Shown: positions 17,101 through 32,100, counted from the first letter of the stretch. The stretch: DNA of 64,000 nt from Trichoplusia ni (GCF_003590095.1 NC_039495.1:2713589-2777588); one strand, 5' to 3'. Notes: generated by a model from the sequence alone, not told the origin. Translations and numbers: made by a program.

Positions 17101-20100
17101 ATGCTCCAGATCCCTTTGAGAACATTGATTACCCGGCTAGATCACTGGGGGTTGTCGATTTCAGATACCAGTATCTCACTACAGTACTCCTATTATTTTT
17201 CTCTACATCACAATACCGTCACTATTTTCCGTTTCGCGAGATCTGCGTTCGTGTTTAATCGTCTTCATTATGGTTTACCTCTTTCAGTATATTGATAATG
17301 TCATCTTGTTCGAGCGCAGGGTTCTTCAGCTGAAGTTCTTTGTGCAGCAGTTCTTCTAGGTCGAATGGTTCCAGGGTTCTGTTTGGAAATATAGGTAGTA
17401 TATATTCAAGGATATATCCGAAAGCATTTTAGCATGTATTTAAGATAATTTTATTGAAACGCTCGAAATGGACGGAAGCTTTTGGGTTCTCTATTGTTGC
17501 GTAAATACAAATAGGGCACAAGCCAGCTCGCAGATGTAGGCCAAGACAATAAAAACAAAAGACACAAAAGTTTGTGGAAAACTTCGCAGTTTCGCTAACA
17601 TACTAAGAGAGCATTCACTGCCTCAAACGTCACTAGCTGTTACACACATTCTTGCCCACTTCAATATCACTTATATCAGCAATAAGGCAACAGTGCGGGT
17701 TCCTGACCTGGCCAGCAGCGTGCAGTCCCCGCACAGCACCAGCATGCAGGGCAGCGGCGCGGCCGCCAGCGCCAGCCCGGCCGGCGGCGGCGCGGCGCAC
17801 ACCGCGTGGCGGGCGCTGCTGCGGCCCCCACACATCGCCGACAGGACTGACTCTGTTTCAGCTACACGACAGGAATTATTCAATGTATCGAGAATTAGTC
17901 TATAAGCGCTGAAATTTACAAAATCAAAATCAAAAGTCATTTATTCAAATTAGGCTGTTAATCATCATGGCCGACTAGTCAGTGGCATGCCAAATGTATC
18001 GACAACTACCCTAAATGCTTGAATGTAGCTTGATAACAACATTGATAGATATAGCACAATCTATCATGGCCACTTAGTCAGGTTATTTTCTTATTTGAAA
18101 AGTACTACAGATATTTATAAATATAATTATGTAAGTATTTTGTTACCTTCATCAGCGAGTGCATAGTCAACTAGATGCCTGAGGATCGGCAGCGTGATAG
18201 TGTGGACGCCGCCCGCGTGTACGCAAGCGTATGTGTTGTTTGTGCACTACGGATTATAAATAGCACTTATTGTTATCTATCTTCGTAAAACAATGCCTAA
18301 AAACCGGTTAAAGGCGATTCAGACCGACAACACTGAGGGTCCCATACAAATAGGCTAATGATAAACCAATCGGTTGGGTGGCTTATATTTTTGAAGGTGG
18401 GCACTAGGTTCCCACAAATTTATGGGTGTAACTAACGTTGCTTAACCTCAGTTTTTAGTATTTGTTATAATAACGGCGGCAGAACTACATCATCTTGAAA
18501 ATTCATAAGATACAGCCTAGGCAAATAGGGAACCTCATTTATAGGATATTGTTTTTCCACTTTAAGTACGGAACCGTAAAAATACTTAATTCGTTTAAGT
18601 TAAGGAATAGGGGATGTAATGATAAGGGGTGGCAAAAAATTAAGTAAGTAACAAAAAATAACAGTTCACTTATAGAAATTCAAACAAATTTGAGATAACC
18701 TAAAGCTGCATTTTTAATTGCTGTTAGGGTTGTCAAGTTAACGACACATTTACACAAAATTTCATTTACTGGGTATAGATGAACTGGGTATGAGTACTGC
18801 AAGTCTTGGTCAGGATTGAGGGTCATGTTTATTTCGACTGCTTCCACCACGTAGAGGGCGTGACTGTCGCCGTCCTCTTTCTCTGTAGGCTGTAAAACAA
18901 ACAAACACAAAATTTTAATCCAAAATCGATTTCCAGTCAAACGGATATAAATTTTGACGTGGTGATTTCTTTTTATAAAAAAATTACTACTGGAGGAAGG
19001 AAGATAACGAGAGTAATAACTGTATGAGCATAGGTGTTTTATTAATCATGGTAATTATTTGATTGTGACATACCTAGCATGATATTGGTTAAGGATGATA
19101 AAATATTTTTTACAATAAGCATCCCACCACCAGGTGTCCGGCAACCACAATACCGACTAGATGATCAGTGTGTATGGAAAAACATTTTAACAGATAATCC
19201 CAACTTCACTCAACATATTACACTCACATTCGGCAGCAAAAGGCAGTGATACAAGGCCGCGGAGCAGGTTGCGACTACTATCAGCGGTGGCGTGTCTCCT
19301 CCACCCAAAGCGGTGATGGAACAGGACTCGGAGCCGTAGTTGTCATCAGCAGGAGGGTACATAGCGAGGGGGCCTGTTAGCTTCGGCTGCAGAGGACTGA
19401 AAGGAAACATTGTATATGGAGCTGTGATTTCAAAAAGATCGTAAACAATTTTTATAGTTACTATCGTGAGACTGATTCAATATTAAATGATGCAAGGATT
19501 TACTCACGCGTGTTTATCGGGGGTGCCCGACTAGTTTCGGACCCAACGGGAGTCCTTAATCATGAGCTGACGCGGTGGAGTCGCGAGTCGAACTGACTCG
19601 CGACTCGCGTATAGTGAGTAAACCGTTGCATCATTTAATAATCTTGATCAATTATAGTTAGGGACAACATTTCTAGAATGCCGGATAAATTAATGTTCTG
19701 AAAGATCCGTTTGTGTATTACAAGACAGAGAGTTTATGTTAAAAGTTTGAAAAGTAAATGTATTACCATTAAAATTTATAGATGGAAAAATCTATAGTTA
19801 ACAACTGCATATTAGAAAGAATTCATAATAGTCCTGCAGAGCATCTACGCTACAGAGCGCAGATAATATTAAATTATCTACAAGCGGGGATCATTAAAAA
19901 TGAATACGAACTTTGATTTAAGCACAAGACATAATAAATCCAAATGCTCGTAGCTAAACTACAACTGTACAAGTTGATGGACATTTTAAGCTACACGCTA
20001 TACGATCGGTCCGTAGATGGGCGATCGTCTATCTCACAGCGAGTTCCTCCGTGTGAAACATTATAGCTAAGATGATAACTTAATTCATACAAATAAAGAA

Positions 20101-23100
20101 CTTAGAAGCTATTACATATTGAAATCAGTTTTTCACATACCTCTTAGTCTCCAACTCGCACTGCATCATATAAACATCACCATTGCCCCTCAAGATCACC
20201 AGGGTTTCGGAGTCAGGTATCGGCGTGAAGTCTACAGCAGTGTCTCCTAGACTGTCCAGGATAGTCCTGCCGGCGAGTTGGCCTGAAGGCTTTGGTCCAA
20301 TGGAAAGGATCCTGACTAGTTTTGGACCTTTTTTCGGAGCAATGCTGTAGAGTCTGAAAGGATATAGATTGTTTTATTATTTTCTTTAAGAAGTAAACTG
20401 GTTAGAGGCGCCTTGGATAAAACAGTGGTATACTATAAATATTGAAGGTATAAATCGATCACATCATGAAGTGAAGTTCTGATGCAATTATTTTTACAAA
20501 TATTGAAAATCACTCTTTTATGTTACTAGTTGATAACCATGTATAGATAACTCCTTGTAGCTGTACATTAGCATTTTTCAATGGTTTGGACTTTAAAAGC
20601 GACTGTGACCTCTAAGTTTGTTTCTTCTCGGGGTAGTCAGATAGGAAATGTCAAAGGAAGTGATGATATATCTTATTTGTAGAATAAATAATTCCATTTC
20701 ATTTCAGCTGCTATGCTTCTCGGTTAGTATCGGGTTAACACATTTTTTTTAATTTCTGTATGAACGTTGAGGACCATACCTGATGCTGTTATCGGATCCG
20801 AGGACCAGGACGTGTGAGCTGGAGAGCGAGCTCGGATGCCAGTGCACGCGGCGCACCTCACCTTGAGAGTACAGGAACCTCTCGTCTAGAGAGTAGCTCC
20901 TAAAAAATAAAACAAGAATTTTGTCAAATATAAATATGTAATGAACCTGTATGTCAGCCATGTTTCAAAAATAAACGATATTTGATAAACACGTCATTGG
21001 TGTAATTTTATTATTCCTATCATAAGGATTTCTATAAAAGAACCTTGATGAGTTGTCAAGTATTTTCATTGATTTATTGTTCACGAACCTGATACCCACA
21101 CACGAAGCAGTACGCCTACTAGGTTTAATCCATTTACGAATTGTGTGGGTAAATCAAATTTTCTTGAGAAATAATAATTAAAATTTGGATTAAGATTGTT
21201 CCTACCTACGTACGATTCTTATATTGAATATGGAAATAAGTACATGTTTTACAGTAAAATTATAAACAACCTTACATACTTAGCAGATAAAATGTATATG
21301 CTTCTTGCATTTTTAACACAATTAGGCGATATTATCCATAGTGTCCTAGTTGTCTTTCACTATGACAGCTATTATATCTAGTAGAAAAAGTCGCCCTAAC
21401 TTGATAAATACGTAATTAACCCAAAAAAACGTTTGCATCCATAATCTATGATAAATAAGCGAGGAAAACCGCATCTTCTTCACGTGGTATAATAATTTGA
21501 TTATTTCGCCGGGCATTTTTACATTTTCCCGTGTTTTCGGCGGAAAATGTGCGGTCTGGATTAATCGTGCGTTTAGAACTCACCATCTTGTCGGATTTAC
21601 TTGTTTAATATTAAAATGGGGTTTGTGATTCCGAACCGAAACTGTGGGAAGAATGTCGACCAATTTTGTGAGAAGGTATATTTTTAAATTTTAGTTTTAT
21701 TTTCCTCAATTTGATGTTACAACAAACATCGGAATTAGATTTTGAGTCATTTGAACAAGACGTTACTCATTAACATACTTCATAGATCTAAATTTACTGA
21801 TTGTCGTGACTCGCGAGGTCCTAAGCATCTGTTACTACGCAAAATGGAAATCGTTGAAAATAATTCAATCTTCGATGCATTACTAATATAGATCACAACG
21901 GACGAAACCACTTGCATAGTTTAAAAACCATTTGTTACATTGATTCTCAACTTATAAGGAAGATCCATCAAGCTACCATCACACCCATTTTCACTGACAA
22001 CAATACGTAACCTTCTCCTATTTGGACTTTCCCCTTTTTAAACTTTTGAGCCGGCATTTAGTGTCTATCAATAGATCCTCGCGAGTACCACTGCGGCACT
22101 GAGCATGCTACATGTCCAATTGTGAGTTAATCCCATTGCCGGCACGTTCGGGATTCACTTACATGTACCGCCAAAACGTGCTGTTAAACGCGAAACTTCA
22201 TATTCATTGTCAGTTTATAGGGATGGTGGAAAGAATGTATCGGTCAGTGTTAATTCGATCGAATATTTAATTTGATTTATTTTATGAAAAGACGGGCTTT
22301 TACAGGTGACGACTTCGCAAAGACTCTGTTTCTGTTTTCGCTCTTTCATTGGTTTATTTCTTTACCCTGCAAGCTTTGATGATTAAGTAGGTATACAGTA
22401 AAAATGTCGGCCTATTTTTGTATACCAACGGATGCGCATGAACGTACAATAGAATACAATAAAACATGAAAATAGAACCTAAAGAAAACCGTCACTGGTC
22501 AGTTTCCAAAATATAAATCAAACAATTTTTACATACCAAAGAAAAGGACGACCATTAGGCGGTCAACTAAAAAAAATACACATACAGTGAAATGTAAAAA
22601 TTACAAATGGGATGACATTAGAACAAACGGGGGTTCCGACCCGGTCCGTAGTGTCTCCGGAACAAAAACCGATAAAAAACGGCGAAAAGGATCCGATCCG
22701 GTAAAAAATAAGAATCAGACAAAGCGGCCGGACGGCCGGTAACCTCTATACGTGTCCAGTTTTTTTACGAGCACCCCGCAGCCCTTTTGTCCTTCCGGGA
22801 GGCCTTTTTTTAAATAGATCAGGGGCTGGCAAGTAAAGACCGCGGCCGACGTCCACCCTGAAATATTATTGTGGATTTTTCTGCTTGGCATTCATAAATA
22901 TTTCCCAGGGAGAACCCCCGCGCCCCCTCCGTCTACCCACTGTAGGGGATTTACTCGAATCGGCGTAGAATTATAAATTCGGTTAATAAAATATGATACG
23001 ATAAAGCCGCTTTTTTTCTCTGGCGGACCTCTATTATATTTTGTTTAATTTAAATATGAATAATTAAATTTAAAAAGGAAATCTCGGGGCTAATGAAATT

Positions 23101-26100
23101 TTTGTTTTCGAGATAATGAATTGAAAACACCGAGTGTCGCTCGCTCAGTGCTGTGTTATTCTTTTCTCGCTCATTCGGATTCAACCTTCGTCGTCTAAAA
23201 ACGCCCTGAAAAATATTATATTTTTAAAATGTATTAATTATGAATACGAATTATATTTTTTCCATGTTTATCTGACCCTTTATACTATCACGAAGACCGA
23301 CACGCGCGAATTGTGTTTTTAAAGGCCTCCTGTGTAATTAGAATTAATTACATTTTTTATATTACGTTTGATAATAAGGAAATTTTATTATTTACTTAGT
23401 TGTGCTTGCTGCTTGTATTCAGAACATCGACCATAAACACGCAAAGATTATCACTCGCCTGCTGTATAAGACACAGGTAGCGGAAAAATAATCCCAATTT
23501 TAATATTCTATACCCATCCAAATTGTCGGACACAAGTAAAAAGTACAAAAAGAGAGTGCGGTCGAGACATGGGTCCGCAAAACCTCGAACAACGCCTTTA
23601 ATCAACACAAACGCACCCGGCGATCAAACGGCCGAGAATTAAAAAAAAACATCGATCCAGTCTGCCACAACCACAAGGGATTAAAATCGTAACGAACGTA
23701 TAAAAATATTCAAATACAATACTAACAAATTGATACAAACACTCATTAGGTGCGGATCGCGGAAGGCGGCCGAGCCCGAGCCCCCGAGGGGTGCTCCGCC
23801 GGCCGATCTCTACCGACATTACAATCCACATCCAACGTACAAATATTATCTAAAATTCCTTCTCATTTATAATCCTTTTGTGTCCTCAGCGCGATGTCCT
23901 CCGTCAAATCCCCCCACTCCCCACAGGGGTCGGGTGGGGGTATTTTTATATTTTTAATCGCGTTGGGCATTATCCAAATGGACATTGGCGGGTGCGCCGA
24001 CTGCCGGTGCCGTCTAGATGATAAATTCTCCTTTCGTTCGACACCGGGCGCAATGTTTTGTTTCGTCCCTTCAGTAATGTCTCCTTTATTGGTATCGGAG
24101 TAAAAAAATCTCTCATAGTCATTAATTACAGTAGATTTGTCTGCTGCTGACTGGCGAGTTCTTGGCGACTATTAAAAATGGTTTGCCATCTGTGCCTTCT
24201 CGTCGGCTGATTTTTTCGGCGTCTCCTGGCAAATGAGGATTGATTGTGGCAATCGTTTGATGCAGATTCTTATTGAATGCGATGACGGTTCTGTCTGTGA
24301 TCGATGGTTCGCCTTTGTGGCTTCAATTAGGTTACAATTTTTGTGGTGGCCGTATACAGAGAAGACAAATTGTCTTAGTTTAATGTATAGATGTATAGAT
24401 ATTCACGATATTTCGTCATCTAGCCAAAATTAATCTTAATTTACGATGTGAACAGACAGAGTATTTTAATGGAAACACATTTAAGTCGTTTTTAAGTCCG
24501 GACGTGAACAATTAACGTAATCAATGACCAGGGTAACAGACGATCCGCAAAAATCCGACGAAAAACCAGCCAGCTACGGAATCGTGAACGTACATAAATT
24601 TAGTAGCCGTATAACGGAGTCCCACGACGGGCTGGACCGAAGTTTCACACCATTAATTCTTACACGCAGCCCACTGCACTTTTTCCATCGTACCTCAAAA
24701 AATTCCAGCAAAAAAGAATTGCTTTTCTATATGCAAAACAGGATACCCGTGCTCACACCACCGTCATAATAGGATCATCTATACAATATCAATTTCGCAT
24801 AATATATTGGGGTATTTTTATGTTTTATTGGACTCCAGGATTTTGGTCCCATTAAACTTTTTTTCGAATTTTATGTAACGGAAGATATTGTTCTTCTTGT
24901 TTGGAGCTTTTAAAATGGGGTGGGTCTGAGTAATGTATTGTTTTTTGAATTGTGTCTCGGGTTATAGGAAAGTAATCCGACTGGATATGTATGTAGTTGT
25001 ATCGTTTAACATTTATAGCGTTGCGGTAATTTATTTAGTTCTATTGAGGGCATTTAGTAAAGTAATAATACAAAATAAATGATAACTCATGATGGTATTT
25101 AAAACATTAATCAATTGGTACAATTTTCTCGGGATTTTCTTGATTATTGTTTACGAGTTGTATACCCTTACAAACCTGTAATTGGTAAAAAGGTCATCAT
25201 AACCTAATCCTTAAAATTTAAATGATCAAATAATAAAACGTTAATCAGTTTTTTTTCAAATCGCTGTCAAGTCCCTGTCATATCATAACCGAGGACACTT
25301 TCGGGAGATGGAAATTTTGGGGTGTAAGTAAACTCAATTTGTGCCCAGCAAGTTCTAAACTACTACAGGCTTCAATCAATGATACCTATAAATTCCGATG
25401 CAGATTTATACAAGACGAACATTATGCACACACAAACAGTTGGCTTCGAGCACTGTGTTCGTTTGTTTTTTGGGAACGTATGCAAAAGTGAGTGCGAGTG
25501 TGTTAACGCGTGTTTAGCGGGAAAACGCCGCGTCGAGTGTCGATCCGACGTGTGACGTAAAGTATTGGCTGCGAAATGGAAGAAATATATTCTTGATACT
25601 TGAGTAAAGATTTTTTCAGTATTGACCTACTATTATGTGCTGTAAAGTACCAAAAGCATATTATTATGTGCTTTAGTGTTATTATACGATTTGTGAACAA
25701 CCACCATGGATAATAATTTGTCGCTCGACTTAAGTATTCAATGAGAATAGTAATAGTAACATTTAGCATAGGTTTCAATTGCTTGCTGCCGTTAAAAGAA
25801 AACATACATATACTTATTAAGTATTTCTTTAAAAAAAAACTGCTACGGACATCCTGATACCTTATTAAAGTATAACTTAATGAAAAGCATCAAAACGCGT
25901 GAGGCGCACTACATTATTATCGTGGCGAAACAACGATCACTTCGTCCCAGGCCAACGCTTCGCAATTTTTATTTCTGTTCCTTTTTTTGGCCACAAACCT
26001 CCTTTTTGGGCGAAACCGCGTCCGCGGTCGAAACTGTTTAATGATTTGAAAAACGTGTTCTATCAGCCTTTATTCGGAAACAACCGAAAAAAGGCGACAA

Positions 26101-29100
26101 CAAAGGGTTCAGAGTGCAAATATAGACTCATCGGTTACCGTTGTGCTGTCCCTAAACCTTACTGACTACGCATTTTGATCCTTATTTCGTTGGGATAAGA
26201 AGTATGTTAGATTTTTGGGAGTGTAATTTTTTATTTTGTTGAAGTGTACGCACAGATCTCATCGGCAATTTATTATATTTTGTCCGTTGGTGAATTTACG
26301 ATTATTTGAACGGCCGGTGGTCTGTGCGATTGGTTGTTTCTAACGCCGATAAATGTTGTTCCTGCATGGTCAATACACGGGGTATGGTAGATTACAATAC
26401 AAAAGAATAAAGATTTATATTAATGTAAATTTGAGGAGCTCCTGGCTAAGCTATAACCGCATAAGTGATTCGATCACAGGTTAAGCTATGCTTGACGCGG
26501 TTGGTCCGTAGATGGGTGACCATCTTTGTCATAACGAGTTCCTCCGTGTTTCGGAAGGCACGTTAAATTGTGGGTCCCGGCTGTTATTCCTACATCTTTG
26601 ACAGTCGTTACAGGTAGTCAGAAGCTTGAAAAAGTCTGACAGCCAGTCTAACCAAGGAGTATTGTGTTTCCCAGGTAACTGGGTTAAGGAGGTCAGATAT
26701 GCAGTCGCTCCTTGTAAAACACTGGTACTTAGCTGAAACCGGTTGGACTGGTAGCCGACCCAAACATAGTTGGGAAAAGGCTAAGCCAATGATTAATGTA
26801 AATTTTTATTCATAACATTTTCTACAAACAGAAGTCAGTTTTTTTTTAAGTTTTTGTTTAAGAGAATTAAGGGATCCTAATCTTCAACAAAAATGTATTA
26901 CCCCCTTTCAATACAAGGAACGTGCTTTATTGCGTGGTAATCAACGGTCACTCAAGCATTATCAGGGTAACTTTTCTCAACTACTTTTATATTCAGCTCA
27001 CGTCAAACCGGATGCAACTAAGTACCAATGGTTTATAATTTATCTATCTGACATCTACAACCCTGTTGCCTGGGCAACACGATACCTGTTAGTAAGACTG
27101 GTTGTCAGACTTTCAAGCTTCTAACTACCCGTAACGACTGTCAAAGATGTGTAAATAATATCCGGGATCACAATTTAACAGCCGAAAAACTTTAGGAACT
27201 TTTTATGACAGATGGTCACCCATCCACGGACCGACCTTATAAAGCGTAGCATAACCTGAGGTCAATCAACTTGCGCAGTTGTAGCTTAGGTAAAGCACCT
27301 CCAACAGTCACAAGAACACAAAAGTTTAAAACAAATCGACAGTCACGTTACATCTTAATTAAATGCCCTAATATAAATTGTACCAAGAGTTCAATAAAAC
27401 TCGGTAAATTTACGATATATTTACATATGTGATAAAAAAATTGTGTCCTACACGTCCAGTTGTCGCCAGTTCAATTCCCGTGCTGGTTTTAATTAAACAA
27501 ACCGAATATAATATACGGTGGCAATTTAACGTGTCCTGCCGTCTAACGACACTTATAGATGAGTTGTGGACACCTACCATTTGTCATTTAATTTATTATT
27601 GTTTGAATTTGTATGTGTGGGTAGATGTATTTTATTTTATGTGGCGTTTGTCATGTTTTGCAGTTTTGCAGTTTTTGTAACTAAGTGATGTTTTTTGCAC
27701 GCAATAACAGTAAAATTTCTCAAATGAGTAATAAGTATATTGCTTATTAGTAAGTCGTGTGATTCGCTTTATTTACTTAGAAGTCACTTTAATTTTCAGG
27801 CGAGTAACAAAATGTAGTCCAAGGGTCTTTAAAACATCCTTATATTTTTTTCTAAGATCTAGAAACATCAGTATTTGTTTTGTCAGACTTCAAAACTATT
27901 CCCAATTCGAATTAACTACATTTCTTTTAGTTTTTACGGTAAGCACAAATTGATTTAACATTCGTTACAATTTTGCGAGTTCAAACGCGAAATTTAAACG
28001 AGTCACAATCGTAGCCCTCAACTAATGAATAGGGGAGTTTGAATAGAAAAATAGAATTATTAATTTATTCTATTTTTGCGCGTGATGGTTAATATGCATG
28101 CGTTGTTCGGAACGAGTCTCTAGGGTTGGGATACATGGTTCTATTATTTATAACGTATTTAATGCTCGGGATCATTGTACGAAAGATATTTTTATTAATT
28201 ATGCATGAGGATTGGACATTTGTGCGGCGTGTTCGACTGTTTGGGATTAGTGTATGTTTTTTGAGATAAATATATTTGTGATTTTATGTTTGGTTTGCTT
28301 ATCAATGTTGATTTGTTTCATTAATTTATGCCTAAATGATGTATGGTATTGCTTGCCGTTTTTTAACGTTCGTTGATCTATAATATAGCTCCTTCAAATT
28401 ATTATTTTTCCAAGTTTAATGTTTGCTAGTAACATTCAAAGTTTCAAAGGGTTTTAACTAATTGCAGCTCAGCCAATTCAAATGACACAAAACACGTAGA
28501 AAACTTTTACAAGATCAGCAAAAGCTGATCAAATTGGTAGTCCTTGATACAGATCCTTTCATTCTACCACTGATCTAGAGTTCTACTACAGGCATATTCC
28601 CCATAAACACCGACACACAATACCCTCAAAATGTTTCGCTTGTCCAGACTCCTGACGTCACGCAGTGAGTCTAAGAACGAATGTCGTGGTGAAAGTGCCT
28701 TGAAAACGTTCGTGATGAATTAGAGGCTTTTCTAAAGGATTGCCTGGAGGCTGCACACAGGTATAGAAGGTAGGTAAAGAAATATAGCGGGAGTGATTGA
28801 ATCCGTTTGTAAAAGCTAGCACTTGGATGGAACATTCTGCCTTGTCCCGTAAGAGCCATGTAACTTTGTGAGGATATAGTAACACAAACATTTGATACTT
28901 CTTAAACAGTAGATTTTTAAAACTTGTAAGAACAATATTACTATAAGCGTAATAGGACTGATAGTTTCAGGTACTTTCTCTATATGAAAGGGGGATTTCC
29001 TCCTCGGCTGAGGGTCGCTAAAGGCCAGGGTCCTCAAGTAGGTTTCAAACTTCTCAGTATCATAGCATCACAGCATAACTGTTGATGGTGACATAAAATT

Positions 29101-32100
29101 ATTGCCAAATAACACTAACTCCAGCCATGCGATACAATATGAGAAAATTAAGTAAGCATACCTATCTTTAAGTCCAAAAAAAAGACTCATAATAAAGAAA
29201 AATACCTCGGCCCCATCTCCTAAAAATCGACGTATAACAGGTAAACATCCCGAAGTCTGCATCCAGTGGTAATCAACGCACAGAACGGAATGATCACAAT
29301 AAAATATTTGGGGTGCAAATGGCTTTCGCCGTTCGCCAAACCCCGACTTTTCACCTTACACCGGAAACAACAACATTTTTCGCGAGGTGAATTACATGGA
29401 TGTAGCTTGTATAGATGGGGTACTGGTTAGGGAGTTTAAGATGAAGAGAAATCAATCTCGCCAACATTGTTCGATGAATTCTGACAAAATCGACTTATTT
29501 TAAAGTTAAGGCAGTAAAGTGACGTGACATTGCAAATAAAATCGACTTACTTCAAAATAAGGACAGTCATGTGACGTTACATGTACAAAAATATTGAGTT
29601 AATAGGATTTAAGGATGGAATAAAAGGATGATACTTAACTAATTAGTAGTTATTAGAAAACAGTATCGATATCGACATATAGTAAATTCACGGAATGATT
29701 AAAAAATACAAGAGCAAAATATTAATAATTCTGTATCGGTCGTGGCTGTAATCGCTAAGCGCTTCCTGATTAACCAAACATTTTATATCAATGTAATCCT
29801 TTTAATAATTAAATGTATAGCGATGTGGGAGTCCGGTGTTTCACGTAAATCGTCGATCCGGGATAATACTGATCAATATTAACGATCGTCGAACACTTCG
29901 TGTGTTTCCGCCACAACTCGGCCGTGTTCGCAAATTGAATTAGTTATGGCTTCTGATTGGCTCCGTGTTTTATTCTGATTGTGTACGTTGATGACGTAAT
30001 AAGTTCGTTCGTTGTTCGAAATTGGGTGTTGATTGGTAAAGTCTATCGGGGTACGCATGTGGGTAATCTGGAATTCCAAACTGCTTCATGTCACAAAGAG
30101 ATATGACAAAAAAAATATTTACACTTTTTCAATATTGAAGAACTTTTGACTTTATAGATTTTGGAAATATGCAAAAAACGTTGTATTTTTATACAATACA
30201 AACTACACTATTTCATTTTTACGAAAAAAAATTCAACATTCATTGACATCTTGTATTTAATATTTTACTTTACAAGTAAAAATCGTAGCCAGACAAGATA
30301 ATCTCTTACTGGCTTAATCCATTGACGATCTAAGATATCATAGCACACAAGAGTCAAAATCGTTTACACAGTCCCGCTCACCTAAGGACGTATTAATTAA
30401 AAATGCGAAAAACGTCCAAGCGATTTTAATACTAAAAGGGGGGTCAACTATCTGCCTTTTGAATTCACCCTAAATCGCGTTCATACGAACTGAGAGCTTA
30501 AAACTAATACATCTGGGTGGCGTGTGACTGGAGTGGGAGTCTGTGAGGGGGGGATGAGGCATGTGGGGCGAGGGGGGGGGGGGCGAGTCGGTGTTAATTA
30601 TTCACATTTTAATTTACGAAGCCCCGGCACTGGCCAGTCGCAACGGGGAAAAATGTCTTGCGATCATTCGACAGTAGTATGGAACATGTGGATGGAAGTT
30701 TTGAAGGATTTTCGTGATTAATGAAATTTTTGATTATGTTCCGGCGGTAGGTTTGAGGATGGTTTCTTTGTAGACTTAGTTGAGGAGGTAATTTGTGATA
30801 AGGTTAGTATTTTAGGGAGAAAGTGTCTTAGTGCTTTTAGGAAAATTTACTTCTGCATTTTTAATAACAGAAGTTTGGCCATTGAGGCGTGTAAATCTGA
30901 TTTACAATAAAATCATTAGTAACCTATCTTTCGTTTAGTAATTAAGTCTAAGCATATTTTAGTTAATCAATATTTTTTGCGGTTTTTTGAACTATTCCTA
31001 AGAAGCTTATGCTTACACATTGAAGACTATTTCAAATGACGTGGTTATCATTCTAACCTTTTTCCAACTATGTTCGGGTCGGCTTCTTTTATAACAGAAT
31101 TCAGCTTAGTACCAATGTTTTACAAGGATCTGACCTCCGCAACCCAGTTACCTGGGCATCCCACTCAGTTAGGCTGGTTGTCAGACTTTTTAGCTTCTGA
31201 ATACCTGTCGCGACTGTCAAAGATCTATGAATAACAGCCGGGACCCACAATTTAACGTGCCTTCAGTAACTCGTTATGACAACGATAGTCACCCATCTAT
31301 GGACCAACCGCGTCAAGCTTAGCTTAACTCTACTATTCCAAATATTTAAGTAAAATAAACTTACAAATAGATCACCTAAAACATCGAGAAGGCACCTCCT
31401 CAGGTATTATTCACGCCAACATTCAAACGCTACATTCAACCCCAAACGTATTAGACATCACTTTCATGACACATGCTATGAATAAACGAAACAAAAGCAG
31501 CCCCACCTACTCGTATCTCTCTCCCTTTTCATCACTATCGAGGCAACAAGGACAAATATAGTGCTCCTATCCGATACCGATGAGAAAAACGATCAGAATA
31601 CGGACCCACGATTGCTATCTAAATAATTCAAGCGTGTATTCAGTCGCTGTAGCACTTTGCAAATTTGTACCCTCCATTTTTTAAACTTATCCCTCACTTC
31701 TATTCTCTAAGTCATAAGGTTCATATTTGAGGTGATGTTAGTTTTGAGGTGTGGGCGAAAACTCGGTGCCAACGTATGGAGTTTTTACAGGCTCTTATAC
31801 GAAAATGTCGAACCGAATCGGTGTTCTCATAAGCAAAATGTATGGGACAGAAATTTAAATTTGTTTCTGCAAGTTAGGGACAGAAGATTGGATGGTTAAT
31901 TGTATTTTTGATTTTTAACACAGGATTAAACATTAATAGAAATGCGTGAACGATAAATTCATGCTATTTTTTAGTATGGCAAAAACATTGAGTTTATTTT
32001 ATCAAAACTTTTTGCTATTTTTCCATTTTATTTGATTTTGAACGTCCTATTTCAGACTTACATTTGAAATATTTAGGTCACCTGTTGGTTGACAAGACAT

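Noticed and set aside
17652..17912. Plus-strand open frames of 70-86 codons
   Set aside because: Shadows of Nup88 exon 17708-17861.
25899..26165. 88-codon plus-strand frame near a G+C-rich island
   Set aside because: No homology recognised, no splice context, and the translation is Arg/Lys/Phe-rich in a way typical of non-coding sequence.
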